The notes: generated from the sequence alone by a model not told the origin. Shown: positions 33,645-43,257, numbered from the stretch's first letter. The stretch: DNA of 64,000 nt from Pseudoips prasinana (GCA_951640165.1 OX621264.1:7011001-7075000); one strand, 5' to 3'. Numbers and translations: made by a program.

Positions 33645-34035
33645 TGGTTTAGATAGATAGATACTTGCCTTTCACACCGCAGGTAGGTCGTAGGTTCGAT
33701 TTCCGCCCAGGGGCTCTACCGGCTAAGTCGCCGAACATCGTTTTCGTGAATGGCGTTCAAATAAATAAAGAATAAAAATGAGTTAATCAATCGTTAAATC
33801 TGCTTCAATGACGACATGTGACGTCATAAATGGTCCGATCGATTTGTAACGTTGAAGCCGATTTAACGATTGATTAAGTCATATTTAACCTTTATTGATA
33901 TGAACGCCATTTAAGAAATCGATGTTCGGCGAGTTAGCCGGTAGAGCCCCAGGACAGATATTTGTGTGCATGAACATGTCTGTTTGTTCTCAGTCTGGGT
34001 GTAAATATCTATATATGTATGTATTTTACATTAGG
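33645..34035 (+). repeat. SINE-C copy split by a MITE
   Basis: Head to CCGCCCAG at 33710, MITE, then GGACAGATATTTGTGTGCAT. It stops at 34035, where a SINE-C of opposite orientation begins. Confidence 0.75.
33711..33949. mobile_element. CAGG-site MITE, copy 3, complete
   Basis: 239 bp, GGGCTCTACCGG..CCGGTAGAGCCC, with CAG at 33708-33710 and 33950-33952. Arms of about 100 bp. Confidence 0.85.
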
Positions 34036-34268
34036 ACATTATTCACACATGGCCATCTGATCCCAAACTAAGCTGAGCTTGTACTATGGAAAACAGATGA
34101 TTGATATACTACATATACTACGTTTCTTTTGTAATAACATATCTACTAATATAGATTATTACGCCCAGACTCGGGACAAACACATGTTCATGCACACAAA
34201 TATCTGTCCTGGGTGGGAATTGAACCCACGACCTGCGGCGTGAAAGGCAAGCATTTACCAACCGGTCC
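34036..34268 (-). repeat. SINE-C copy
   Basis: Inverted full copy with GGGTGGGAATTGAACCCACG, tail-to-tail with the preceding one. Confidence 0.75.
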
Positions 34269-34288
34269 GTCATGGAATATAATTTGAT

Positions 34289-34492
34289 TTAAATGGCCGC
34301 CGCGACTCCGGTGTAAGTGGTATATCCTGTTGGAACAATTTTAATGAAATATTCGCCACACTTGGGCTCAATTTCATGAAGAACGCGAGTTATGTTGGCC
34401 TTTTTTTTATTTTTAATTCCGTTTTACGGCTCTGGCTTCTTTGGCCTTATGAGCCTTCAGTAAATATATTTCTATATCATTTATTTCCGTCA
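34289..34492 (-). pseudogene. Frameshifted coding remnant, family unknown
   Basis: The minus strand starts MTEINDIEIYLL..AHKAKEARAV and hits a stop. Moving one base at the poly-A run, the frame continues as NITRVLHEIEPKCGEYFIK and on to TAA at 34289. It reads like real coding sequence broken by a slip in an A run. Its upstream region (34493-34790) recurs inverted at 43258-43540, where a Harbinger element replaces the coding part. I do not recognise the protein. It may be a transposon exon or a duplicated host first exon. Confidence 0.4.
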
Positions 34493-34790
34493 TTGTCAGG
34501 TAAGGTCCGTCACAGTCAAGTCATACCATAGTCCTTGTCCAACCCCAGTAAAGCAGTGAAGACTTTACTAGAGGTTTTTATGGAGTTTTGGTTACAACAC
34601 GGAAAATCACAATTCACGGCAATATCGCACTTTCCTCCACTTGTGTACGTTGTCGAAGATGTTATGTCTAGAAATCCACAATATTTACACATAAAAACTC
34701 GAATTTACACCAGTTTTTTAAAATAAAACATAGCCTCGATGCGTCTTTTTCCGCGTTGGCGCCAAAACTCCTTAAATCTTATGTTGACCT
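34493..34790 (-). repeat. Duplicated leader sequence
   Basis: TTTACACCAGTTTTTTAAAA, ACACGGAAAATCAC and GGCGCCAAAACTCC are shared with 43258-43540 in reverse. Confidence 0.65.
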
Positions 34791-34863
34791 TTAGGGTAGG
34801 GTTACCAAATGAAAATGTTAAAAAAATACTACTTGTATTTAGTAAATACATATTTATAATAGA

Positions 34864-35187
34864 CTAGCTGTGTCCGCGACTTCCGCGTGTGAATTAGCTT
34901 ATTTAGTTCTTTTTTTGTATTTTCTAAAATAAAACAATGTTTCTAAAATAAACGTAGCCTAAGTTACTCGTTATTACATCAGCTACCTGTCATTAAAAGT
35001 CCCGTCAAAATCGGTCAAGCCATTTCAGAGATTAGCCGGAACAAACAGACAGACAGACAAAAATTTTTAAAATGTTATTTTGGTGTATGTGACGTATATA
35101 TATGCATATACAATAATATACATGTATTAAAAAACGGTTATTTCAATATTACAAACAGACACTTCAGTTTTATTTATTTGTATAGAT
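34864..35187 (-). mobile_element. Helitron-like element (D type)
   Basis: Reverse copy: CTAGCTGTGTCCGCGACTT at one end and TTTATTTGTATAGAT at the other (TC at its 5' start, CTAG at its 3' end). Non-coding. Confidence 0.5.
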
Positions 35188-35612
35188 AATTACACCCAGA
35201 CTCAGGACAAACAGACATTTTCATGTGGTGTGAAAGAGGATGTAGTCACAAATATTGAAATAGGCATGCTGAGATGGTTTGGCCATTTAGAAAGGATGAA
35301 TGAAGGAAGATTGACAAAAGAAGTATACCTGGCCTGTGTGAATGGGACAACCGGAAGGGGAAGACCACGTCGAACATTCTCTGACCAAATTGGAGATGTT
35401 CTCAAGAAAGGGCAGGTCAGAAGTACCCTAAACCGGCGAGCATGTATGAAGAATATAATGACAGTAATCGAGGCAAAAGAAGTATGCAAATATCGTGACA
35501 AATGGAAATCCGTTGTCTCTGCCTACCCCTCTGGGAAACAGGCGTGAGTCTATGTATGTATGTATGTACAAATGTCTGTCCTGGGTGGAAATCGAACAAA
35601 CCTGCCCGTCAA
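35188..35612 (-). repeat. SINE-C copy split by a LINE
   Basis: Body to CAGACATTTTCATG at 35225, then the LINE, then AATGTCTGTCCTGGGTGG. Confidence 0.7.
35226..35562 (+). pseudogene. 5'-truncated LINE, same family as 14373
   Basis: Encodes from about [20 protein letters not shown] to [15 protein letters not shown] and stop at 35547, then TATG repeats. About 105 residues of a polymerase C-terminus with no in-frame stop. Truncated closer to the end than the 14.4-kb copy. Confidence 0.75.
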
Positions 35613-35619
35613 TATAGAT

Positions 35620-36270
35620 ATTTATTTATGTAAAAAATCTATTCTTCTAGACATTTTTGTAAAAATTAAGAAAAATCTCCCTATTTGAAAATGAAGAAGA
35701 AGAAAGAAGAAAAAAATATTTATTGAGCACACATAATAAAGATACAAAAAATTCACAATTAGAGTAACAATGGCGACATAAAATATAAATAATAATAAAT
35801 ACCGTACAAAATACTCCATTAGTGTTACTAAAACATTTTTGTGCGCTCAAATGGCTAACAGCTCAGCATGATGTTACAACCAATGTAGCTGTAACGCTGA
35901 TTTTCAGCTACCTGCCACAGTGAGTCATAGATGTGCTACACAAATATGATACATAAAATATACGTTTCTTAAAAATTATACATAAAACAAAATAAAAGAA
36001 TAAGTTTTAAAAGAAAGAAACAAAACAATCTAAATAAAAGATAATTAAAATAAAATCAACATAAAATAAAATAAAATCATACTGCCTCTGCTCCGATTCG
36101 CTGTCAATATACCGTAACCCATTGCAAATATACTTCGGACGATAGCCAACAATTGTACTTACAAATTGAATCAAATAAAAGTATACAAAATCATTATTAA
36201 AAAAAACACACACATACTGAAGCTGAACTTATTGTAAAATTTAAATTATTGATATATTTTGGTTAAAATA
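35620..36270. other. AT-rich stretch, possible LINE 3' part
   Basis: CAGCTACCTGCCACAGTGAG near 35908 resembles untranslated ends of insect LINEs, but I cannot assign it. Otherwise nothing. Confidence 0.3.
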
Positions 36271-36277
36271 AAATTAA

Positions 36278-36535
36278 ATAAAAAAAGTTTTTATTCACGT
36301 AGACTTTAAAAAAGCGCTTGTAAATAGTCAGAACATATTCGTAGTAATTTATAATTATTTCTAGGTACATATAGATATTTAGGTACACGGATTGTAGGAA
36401 ATAATTTACAATAAGATTTATTTTATAACATTAACGATATTTAACTAACTTAAATTAAGTTATTGTCAAGGATCATGTGTAGGTTAAAGTATCAAAATTT
36501 TAAATTTAAGCTATATTTTTACTACATATTGTCGA
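36278..36535 (+). repeat. R400 retroposon copy
   Basis: GTTTTTATTCACGTAGACTT and AAAGCGCTTGTAAATAGTCA. Confidence 0.6.
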
Positions 36536-36552
36536 ATGGTTCTGTCTAGTAC

Positions 36553-36985
36553 TTACTTAGGTACTTATCGTATGGGCAGTGGTTACCTTAGTGTCAGAGC
36601 TGTTCAAGCCGCCCAGTATGCTTCTGACATGGCTTGACGACTGTTGTCTAATGACTACAACCGGGACCGACAGCTTAACGTGCCCTCCGAAGCACGGAGA
36701 CGCTCAGGAATTAAACCACTTTGGCGGTCACCCATCTATGAACTGACCGCGAGCCTAGTTGCTTAACCTCACCGATCACTTACGGACCGGTGAGAGCATC
36801 AAGCTGTGATAGTCGGTACGAATTAAATGTTATCATTATGGCGGACCTTGCGTTTATAACGACGGTCGCGCTTTAATCCTACCACCGGATCCAATGCGCC
36901 CCAACTGAGAAGACCCAGCGAAACAAACTCAGCGGGTGTCTCAACTCTCTACTACCGGTTTCAACACGGCCCAGTTGAGACGATG
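36553..36985 (-). repeat. 5S-derived SINE and adjoining module
   Basis: 36553-36796 is the SINE (GGCGGTCACCCATCTATGA is the inverted C box). 36845-36985 is the CGTCTCAACTGG module, here upstream of the SINE. Confidence 0.7.
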
Positions 36986-37234
36986 GTTAGTGGTGGTAAA
37001 TGGTGTATCGTAGGGCTGGCATACACGGGCAGCTTGAAGCAGTCAAGATCGACTGCTTCAAGCTGCGACTGCATAGTGAACTACAGACTTCTACGTACGT
37101 ATATACACAAAAAGCTCAAGCAGTTGCAACTGCTTCGGGCGGTTGGCAGTTCAAGCAGTCGCCAGGCATACACTTACTGCTCGACTTGTCGACTGCTCTT
37201 GCGCAGTCACCTCCTCCCGCGCTTTAATATTGGA

Positions 37235-37535
37235 TGAACCCACAATTTTCTATTTTTACGCCGCTGTCGTCGTCGTATGAGCCGATCCGATGAAATGCAC
37301 GCTCCGGACGTAAACCGGAAGCGAGGCCCGCGTCGCGTATTAACGTAGAGCGACAGTTGCACAAAAATCCCTAAAAATCACGATCTCTCGCCCTCTCCCC
37401 GCCAGTATCCGCCCAGAGCCGAGGTTCGAACCCCACAGGGGGTGCCCTCCGGCGCGGGTACCTACTTAGTTTGTAGTTTTATATTTTCTCTCTTTATCTA
37501 CTGTCCGGTGAAGCAGTAAAAGCGGGGAGGCTAAC
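37235..37535 (-). repeat. B-box repeat (E5 family)
   Basis: On minus: GGGTACCCGCGCCGGAGGG is close to the B-box-like GTGGGGTTCGAACCTCGGC. Also at 41245 and 49540. Confidence 0.55.
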
Positions 37536-37711
37536 TGCACGCGATATAATAAAAAAAACCGTGGTATGAGCGAAAGTAGCAGAAGTGCACCCTCCTCAAA
37601 ATCCATGATTCTACTGATTTGAAATTGCCAACTGCTCGAGCAGTTAAACTAACTGCTCGAGCAGTTATCAATGGCAGCCTCAAGCTGTTGACTCTAGACT
37701 GCAAGAGCGTT

Positions 37712-38053
37712 TTGTGTATGTTGATCACTAGGTAACTGCTCGAGCAGTCCGTGTATGTTGATCACTAGGTAACTGCTCGAGCAGTCCGTGTATGTTGGTC
37801 ACTAGGTAACTGCTCGAGCAGTCCGTGTATGTTGGTCACTAGGTAACTGCTCGAGCAGTCCGTGTATGTTGGTCACTAGGTAACTGCTCGAGCAGTCCGT
37901 GTATGTTGGTCACTAGGTAACTGCTCGAGCAGTCCGTGTATGTTGGTCACTAGGTAACTGCTCGAGCAGTCCGTGTATGTTGGTCACTAGGTAACTGCTC
38001 GAGCAGTCCGTGTATGTTGGTCACTAGGTAACTGCACGAGCAGTCCGTGTATG
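37712..38053 (+). repeat. 37-bp minisatellite, nine units
   Basis: Unit contains ACTAGGTAACTGCTCGAGC and AGTCCGTGTATGTT. Units differ by GATCAC/GGTCAC and one CTGCACGAG. The core ACTGCTCGAGCAGT is a perfect 14-bp palindrome. No spacers between units. Confidence 0.95.
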
Positions 38054-38171
38054 GCGAGCCGTAGTGGTGTCCTGTCGAGTGGTGTTGCGAGATCCTCCTC
38101 CACATCGATCTGCTGGTTGGCTGGTTTTGTTTTAACAGTGGATATCAATGCTCTCTTGGAAACAAATCCAG

Positions 38172-38411
38172 GGGCTCAACCGGCTAAGTCGCCGAACATC
38201 GATTTCTTAAACGGCGTTAAAATAAATAATGGTTAAAAATGACTTAATCAATAGTTAAATCGGCTTTCATGACCACATGTGACGCCATAAGTGGTCCGGA
38301 ATCGATTGTCAACGTTGAAGCCGATTAAACGATTGATTAAGTCATTTTTAACCTTTATTTATTTGAACGCTATTTAAGAAATCGATGTTCGGCGACTTAG
38401 CCGGTAGAGGC
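38172..38411. mobile_element. CAGG-site MITE, copy 4
   Basis: GGGCTCAACCGGCTAAGTCG to CTTAGCCGGTAGAGG; CAG precedes it, right terminus mutated. Confidence 0.75.
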
Positions 38412-38550
38412 CGAGATTGCGATATATTGTAGATGGATGAAGGGCCATTACGTTAGCGTGTTTGGAATATTTCGAAATATCTGGGAGCTATTAGTGACCA
38501 TAATTATATTAATATCTAATTAGTCTAATTGCCCTGTGGTCGTACTAATT

Positions 38551-39366
38551 GTTACTAATATTATAAATACGCAAGTAACTCTGTCTGTCTGTCTGTCCTG
38601 CTTTCGCGCCAAAACTACTGATCCGATTTAAATGAAATTTGGTACACAGATAGTCTATGGCCTGAAAAAGGACATAGGGTATTTTTAATGCGAAAAGGGT
38701 TGTAAGAGGTTGAAAGGGGGTATGAAAAGTTGTATGTAAGTATCAACATTTTAAGAGCTAGAAGCTTTAAAATTATTATGTACGTTGTTGATTCGATATA
38801 AATAAATATGACATTCAAAGTTTGTTAAAGTTTTACTCTCAAGGGTGTAAAATAGTAATAATGTCCTCCTAGCCGAATTTTGGCCACGGCGGCCAGTCTC
38901 AATAGAGTTTAGTCATCTGCGAGAGACATATTATAGTGCACAAGTGTGTGCGCAAACACAAGAGCACTTTCGTCACTCTCATGATCCGATGGGACGCCTA
39001 GCGACACGACCAGAAAAAGGTCAGGTACAGGACCGACGGCTTTACGTGCTCTCCGAGGCACGGGCGTACTTCGGGCTGATGCTGAGCAATTTTTCTTTTT
39101 ATAGAAAAGTCCCAAAATCACTTTTTGGCCCGACCCGGGATTTGAACCCAGGACCTCGTTCTCTGCGGGTGAACACGCTACCTCTAGACCAACGAGGCAG
39201 TCAACAATACAATAGGGAATGATTGTTTGTATGTAAATATGAACATAAAGTTTATGTGAATGATTTATAGTATAAGTTTGCGACAAGAGACAAAATATTA
39301 GAGATATTCTGATGTAACATTTACGGAGTCATAACAATGTGCTTACGAAGTCGCGGGCGCTGCTAG
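38551..39366 (+). mobile_element. Helitron-like element (E type) with nested SINE-A
   Basis: Left end TTACTAATATTATAAATACG, right end GTCGCGGGCGCTGCTAG before T. A SINE-A fills about 38855-39202. Confidence 0.4.
38855..39202 (-). repeat. SINE-A copy
   Basis: ATGTCCTCCTAGCCGAATTT at the left; inverted B box GGGATTTGAACCCAGGACC and head at the right. Confidence 0.8.
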
Positions 39367-39367
39367 T

Positions 39368-39575
39368 TTTTTTTTAAGACTTCGTCCGCATTAGTGAATT
39401 TAATCCCTGGGTCGCGGCGTACTTTACAAACATATAATAGACGGACACAAATAACATGCAGACTCAGAACAACTATGTATGGGTCACACAAATAGTTGTC
39501 CAGCGCGGGACTCGAACCCGCGACACGAAACGGCGAGGCGACTGTCTAAGCCGCTGCGCAACACACAGTTATTGA
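39368..39575 (-). repeat. SINE-D copy just upstream of exon 2
   Basis: Inverted; GCGGGACTCGAACCCGCG is the B box. Ends about 35 bp before the splice acceptor of exon 2. Confidence 0.75.
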
Positions 39576-39609
39576 ATAAATGAACAGACAATTTAATCTT
39601 TTGTTACAG

Positions 39610-39697
39610 ACCCCAGGAGAGACAATGTTACCAGCCTCCATGGATTATACACAGATTTCGACGACTGGGTTACCAGATACAACCAATACTATGAAAG
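39610..39697 (+). CDS. Three-exon host gene, coding exon 2
   Basis: 88 nt between TTTTGTTACAG and GTGATT, both proper splice sites. In the phase set by exon 1 it encodes D-PRRDNVTSLHGLYTDFD and then DWVTRYNQYYE, leaving two bases that complete a Ser codon with exon 3. Acidic and aromatic residues dominate; no membrane segment or known catalytic motif. The other open phase leads to an early stop in exon 3, which favours this reading. The exon stands alone among SINE-D, a Helitron and a foldback element. Confidence 0.7.
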
Positions 39698-39787
39698 GTG
39701 ATTCTCTCTACTAAATCTACCAGTTACTTAGAGCAAGTCAACACTATTAAAACTATCGTGACACTATACACAAACCCATATATTTTA

Positions 39788-40335
39788 CTAGCTGTTCCCC
39801 GCGAGGTAGTCCACGAAGGGCACCCATCTGAATGGCACCTGCGCGAATGGCACCTAGCCTGATCCATGAAAGGCACCTATCAATATTTTTGGCAGGTGCT
39901 CTTCGTGGATTCAATTTATTTATTGCATTCTTTTCCACGTAAGGCACCTACGTTAACCGTTATAGTAACCTAGGTTATTAAATGAAAAATATCAATAAAA
40001 ATCACACATGTAACGGTTAACGTAGGTGCCTTTCGTGGACAAAAATGCAATAAATAAATTGAATCCATGAAGAGCACCTGCCAAAAGTATTTGTAGGTGC
40101 CTTTCGTGGACTAGGCTAGGTGCCATTCGCGCAGGTGCCATTCAGACGGGTGCCATTCGTGGACTACCTCTTCCCCGCGGTTTTACCCGCGTTAAACTTT
40201 GTAAATTATAGCCTATGTGTTAATCCAGGATGTCAGCTAACGCCATACCAAATTTTATTAAAATCGTACCACGGTTAGGTGTGGAGAAGTAACAAACATA
40301 CACACTCACAAACCTTCACCTTTATAATATTAGTG
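39788..40335 (-). mobile_element. Helitron A copy split by a foldback element
   Basis: CTAGCTGTTCCCCGC, interruption, then CCCCGCGGTTTTACCCGCG and the rest to CCTTTATAATATTAGTG. Confidence 0.65.
39803..40170. mobile_element. 368-bp foldback element with 8-bp target duplication
   Basis: TIR GAGGTAGTCCACGAA. TTCCCCGC is repeated at 39795-39802 and 40171-40178. Arms of about 165 bp with repeated GGCACC/GGTGCC motifs. An 8-bp duplication fits hAT-type (or P-type) transposases; no coding. Confidence 0.85.
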
Positions 40336-40405
40336 TGAATACCTGGCCGATAGTTTGACCGCCACCACCGCCGCCGTCCGCAATGACATTTTGTTTCAAT
40401 TCGTA

Positions 40406-40540
40406 CAGACGCCAGCACATCCAGCTATCCTAACCTGTCAAATTTATTTTATAGATTTTCAACTTTATCACATACGCATAAGGTTAACTTTCAATTGGGG
40501 AAATTTGACAGATTGCGGTAGCTTTATGTGCTGGCGTCTG
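40406..40540. mobile_element. 135-bp TA-site MITE, copy 2
   Basis: CAGACGCCAGCACATC at the left, inverse at the right, TA on both sides. Confidence 0.85.
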
Positions 40541-40559
40541 TACATTGAAATGTCCTTCT

Positions 40560-40985
40560 GATCTTCAATAGGACGAAAAGCCCCGTCTCCACGTACTAAA
40601 GTACGATTCCCCTGCGTCCCTCCGTTACTGAAGTGGAGCGAGGAGCAAACTGATCCCACTCGCAGACGGAGGAGGCGTCGAAGAAACTTACCCTCGGGGC
40701 TGCGGTGGCAGTAGGAAAAGTGTAGTAGAGGACACTTTGCAGCCACGTGCAAGCAGCTCCGGAAAAGGGCGATCTATTTGCGGCGCAGTCGCTGTGCCGG
40801 ACTGGCAGGCACTCATCAAATAGGGCGGGCAATCCAGAGCCCTGCCAGGGTATGTGTCGACCATTTGGGACATGGCGCAAAAGGGGGACACCGGAGTGGC
40901 ATACCCGCGTTAGGTTTAGTTGGTGCGAATCCGACATACTCAGCCTCAGATAATATTTGTGGATGCCATGCTACATACCCATGTC
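40560..40985 (+). repeat. Family H repeat
   Basis: GATCCCACTCGCAGACGGAG, CTGTGCCGGACTGG and ACACCGGAGTGGCATACCCG, shared with 45962 and 48568. GC-rich; possibly a LINE end. Confidence 0.55.
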
Positions 40986-41244
40986 AAAAAAAATTAAGTT
41001 ATACATATATATCGTGGAGTTTAGCCGTGTGGTTTCCGGCCAAGAAATTATAATAGGACCGCCCCATACCATCCCGTGGGTATCGTAAAAGACGACTAAG
41101 GGATACAGCAAGTATTCGTGCAACAGGGCCTCCTATGTTCTATCGACCACCTAACTGGGTTCACCAATTCGCCTGCCAAACGCGGTGACTACGGCAAATC
41201 GACGAGAGTACGACCGCGAACGCGTCGCGACCACCAGCGCCCTC

Positions 41245-41545
41245 CATGACCCTTAGTTTGCATTCGATCCGATGAATGCCCGCTCCGGACCTAAACCGGT
41301 AGCGAGGCCCGCGTCGCGCATTAACGTAGAGCGACAGTTGCACAAAATCCCCTAAAACCATGATATCTCGCCCTCTCCACGTCAGTATCCGCCCAGAGCC
41401 GAGGTTCGAGCCCCACAGGGGGCGCCCTCCGACGCGGGTACTTAGTTTGTAGTTTGAATTTTTGCTAGGCGGTTAGAGCCCACGCTCACCCCTTCTGTCC
41501 GGTGAAGCAGTAAAAGCCGAGAGGCTAACTGCACGCGTCAAGTTA
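41245..41545 (-). repeat. B-box repeat (E5 family)
   Basis: Same order as 37235: GGACCTAAACCGGTAGCGAG, GAGGTTCGAGCCCCAC, GTCCGGTGAAGCAGTAAAAG. Confidence 0.6.
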
Positions 41546-41702
41546 TCGCTCAAAATGGCAAAGTTATAGACCCCTTTGGAGGAAGCCTATGGCCAGCCGT
41601 GTAACATATTAGGCTGAAGATGATGATGATAATATATCGTAAGGGTTAAAAATGTTTGAATGCTTGTTGTCTTATTATTAAATTATTGATTGTTCTTTTC
41701 AG

Positions 41703-41952
41703 CTCTGGATGTTATACAGAAGAAAATATTTCTTCTCAATATGACATTGGCGGGAAACTAAATGACAGTTATTTAGAAGACTTTTTCATCAATGACATTC
41801 TGTTGAAGCAAAGGCATCGGCGGCATCCAGCCAGGACGAATTCATTGTCCTTTTATAAGGAAAACGACAACTTTGTGTTCTATGACCATATTGTTTTTAA
41901 GTTAATGTATAACAATAAGATATTTCCCCAATACGTACGGTCTAAGTTATAA
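41703..41952 (+). CDS. Three-exon host gene, terminal coding exon
   Basis: After the acceptor TTGTTCTTTTCAG the frame set by exons 1 and 2 stays open for 82 codons to TAA at 41950. Joined product: 119 residues. Seen here: SSGCYTEENISSQYD, then LEDFFINDILLKQRHRRHP (basic), then FYDHIVFKLMYNN and a C-terminal QYVRSKL. No signal peptide, no membrane helix, two Cys in all. I do not recognise the family. The order F.N.I, a basic-Pro stretch and a final N-F..Y..I..K pattern faintly recalls small ciliary proteins of the CFAP144 (FAM183) type; that is a weak guess. A TA-site MITE starts 32 bp after the stop, so it would lie in the 3' untranslated region. Confidence 0.72.
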
Positions 41953-41984
41953 CGAATCATCGATCAGGGTCATCAATAGTTATA

Positions 41985-42119
41985 CAGACGCCAGCACATC
42001 AAGCTACCCCACTCTGTCAAATTTCCCCAATTGAAAGTGAACCTTATGCTTATGTGATAAAGTTGAAAATCTATAAAAGAAATTGGACAGATTGGAGTAG
42101 CTGGATGTGCTGGCGTCTG
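41985..42119. mobile_element. 135-bp TA-site MITE, copy 3
   Basis: Same ends as copy 2, in the opposite internal orientation; TA flanks at 41983 and 42120. Confidence 0.85.
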
Positions 42120-42126
42120 TACATGA

Positions 42127-42132
42127 ATTAAA
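42127..42132 (+). terminator. Candidate polyadenylation signal
   Basis: ATTAAA, the first common signal variant after the stop of the three-exon gene. Weak evidence. Confidence 0.3.
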
Positions 42133-42164
42133 AGAAATATATTAGCAAGCTTTGCTGTGCGGTG

Positions 42165-42385
42165 ACGGCATAGAATATTATCATGCCATCTCATACTGTG
42201 GGGGGCGTAGAAATCTTCCGAGGTAATATTACCTACCAGAGAACGTGCAGCAGCAATTTTATATGAACTATGACCTTCAAACTGCGATCGCCAACCCGTC
42301 TGCCAAGCGTGACGATAATGGCATATCCCCCCATTCTTTGGCGAGGCTTTTGTCCAGCAGTGGACGAACTTTGGATGGCATGGTG
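42165..42385 (-). repeat. RTE-tail repeat
   Basis: GCGATCGCCAACCCGTCTGC and GGCTTTTGTCCAGCAGTGGA. Confidence 0.65.
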
Positions 42386-42429
42386 ATGATGATATTACGA
42401 AGAAACAATTTAACAACATCATCATCATC

Positions 42430-42685
42430 GTCATCATATCAGCCGAAAGATGCCAACTGCTGGACAAAGGCCTCCCGAAAGATCTCCACAATTGCTAGTC
42501 TTGCGCTATCCGCTTCCAGCGACCCTCTCAATATCATCAGTCCATCCTGTAGTGGACCTGCCCACGCTGCATCTTCCGGTAGTGGTCGCCACTCGACAAC
42601 CTTTCTGCCCCAACGGCCGTCGTTTCTACGAGCTATGTGCCCCGCCCACTGCCACTTCAGTTTTGCAATTCTACCATGGTACATG
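42430..42685 (-). pseudogene. RTE LINE C-terminal fragment
   Basis: The minus strand encodes RIAKLKWQWAGHIARRNDGR and WGRKVVEWRP, then a diverged part ending EAFVQQLASFG. This is the C-terminus of an RTE-clade polymerase; catalytic part absent. Near-copies at 44585 (+) and 47545 (-). Confidence 0.75.
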
Positions 42686-42719
42686 CTTTAAGCAAAATAC
42701 TCCATACTGAGCTGGAACT

Positions 42720-43030
42720 GTTTTGTGGAGAGCTATTTTAAGCCCCCGACGCAAAAAGAGGGGTGTTATAAGTTTGACGTCGATGTCGGTATATGTGTGT
42801 GTCTATCTGTGGCATAGTAGCTCTCAAACAGATGGACCGATTTCGATGCGGTTTTTTAATTTGTATTTCCTTGCGGTGGTTCTTAGCTATGTTTGGTTAA
42901 TATCGATCTAGCGGTGTAAAAAGTATCAGCTCTTTTCCAAAATGATGTAATTATAGTTTGGGGCGATAGTGTCCATGGGCGGCAGTAATCACTTACCTAC
43001 TATAAGATAGGTCACATTCTCGTTTGCCTT
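42720..43030 (+). repeat. Dispersed repeat and family G scrap
   Basis: GACGCAAAAAGAGGGGTGTT to TATCGATCTAGCGGTGT is a repeat-like transposon end of unknown class. 42960-43030 matches family G. Confidence 0.4.
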
Positions 43031-43257
43031 GATAATCTATAAAATATACTTGAAAATTACAAGCCAACTGAGAATTTTCAGCAAAAAGTTTTAGAATACC
43101 TATTACCTGAATTCTTAATTATAATATTTGTTAGTCACGGAAAAAGAACGAAATTTATTTGAATAATTTATATTTCCTTGTGACGCACGTCTTACGTAGT
43201 GATTACATACATACTCTTTGCACGTGACATTCGATGGAATCATAGACTCTAAAAAAA

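Larger units (their letters stand above)
37014..38062. mobile_element. TIR element full of CAGT palindromes
   Basis: Ends GGCTGGCATACACGG and CCGTGTATGGCGAGCC (inverted, imperfect). Between them are many CAAGCAGT/ACTGCTTG motifs, a nested B-box repeat and a 37-bp minisatellite. No coding frame. A GTAG duplication is possible, so class unresolved. Confidence 0.4.

Noticed and set aside
33708..33952. CAG/G MITE as an introner (intron-making transposon)
   Set aside because: The right side could serve as a splice acceptor, but the left end lacks a GT donor and the known host sites are not in expressed exons.
37712..38053. Regular 37-bp repeats as a CRISPR array
   Set aside because: Units follow each other without spacers, in an insect genome, with no cas genes. 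It is a minisatellite.
38051..38236. Short Ser-rich open frame after the minisatellite
   Set aside because: It starts in the minisatellite and runs into a MITE; no coding signal.
40468..41053. Open frames up to 113 codons
   Set aside because: Same cause: family H repeat, frames not shared with its other copies.
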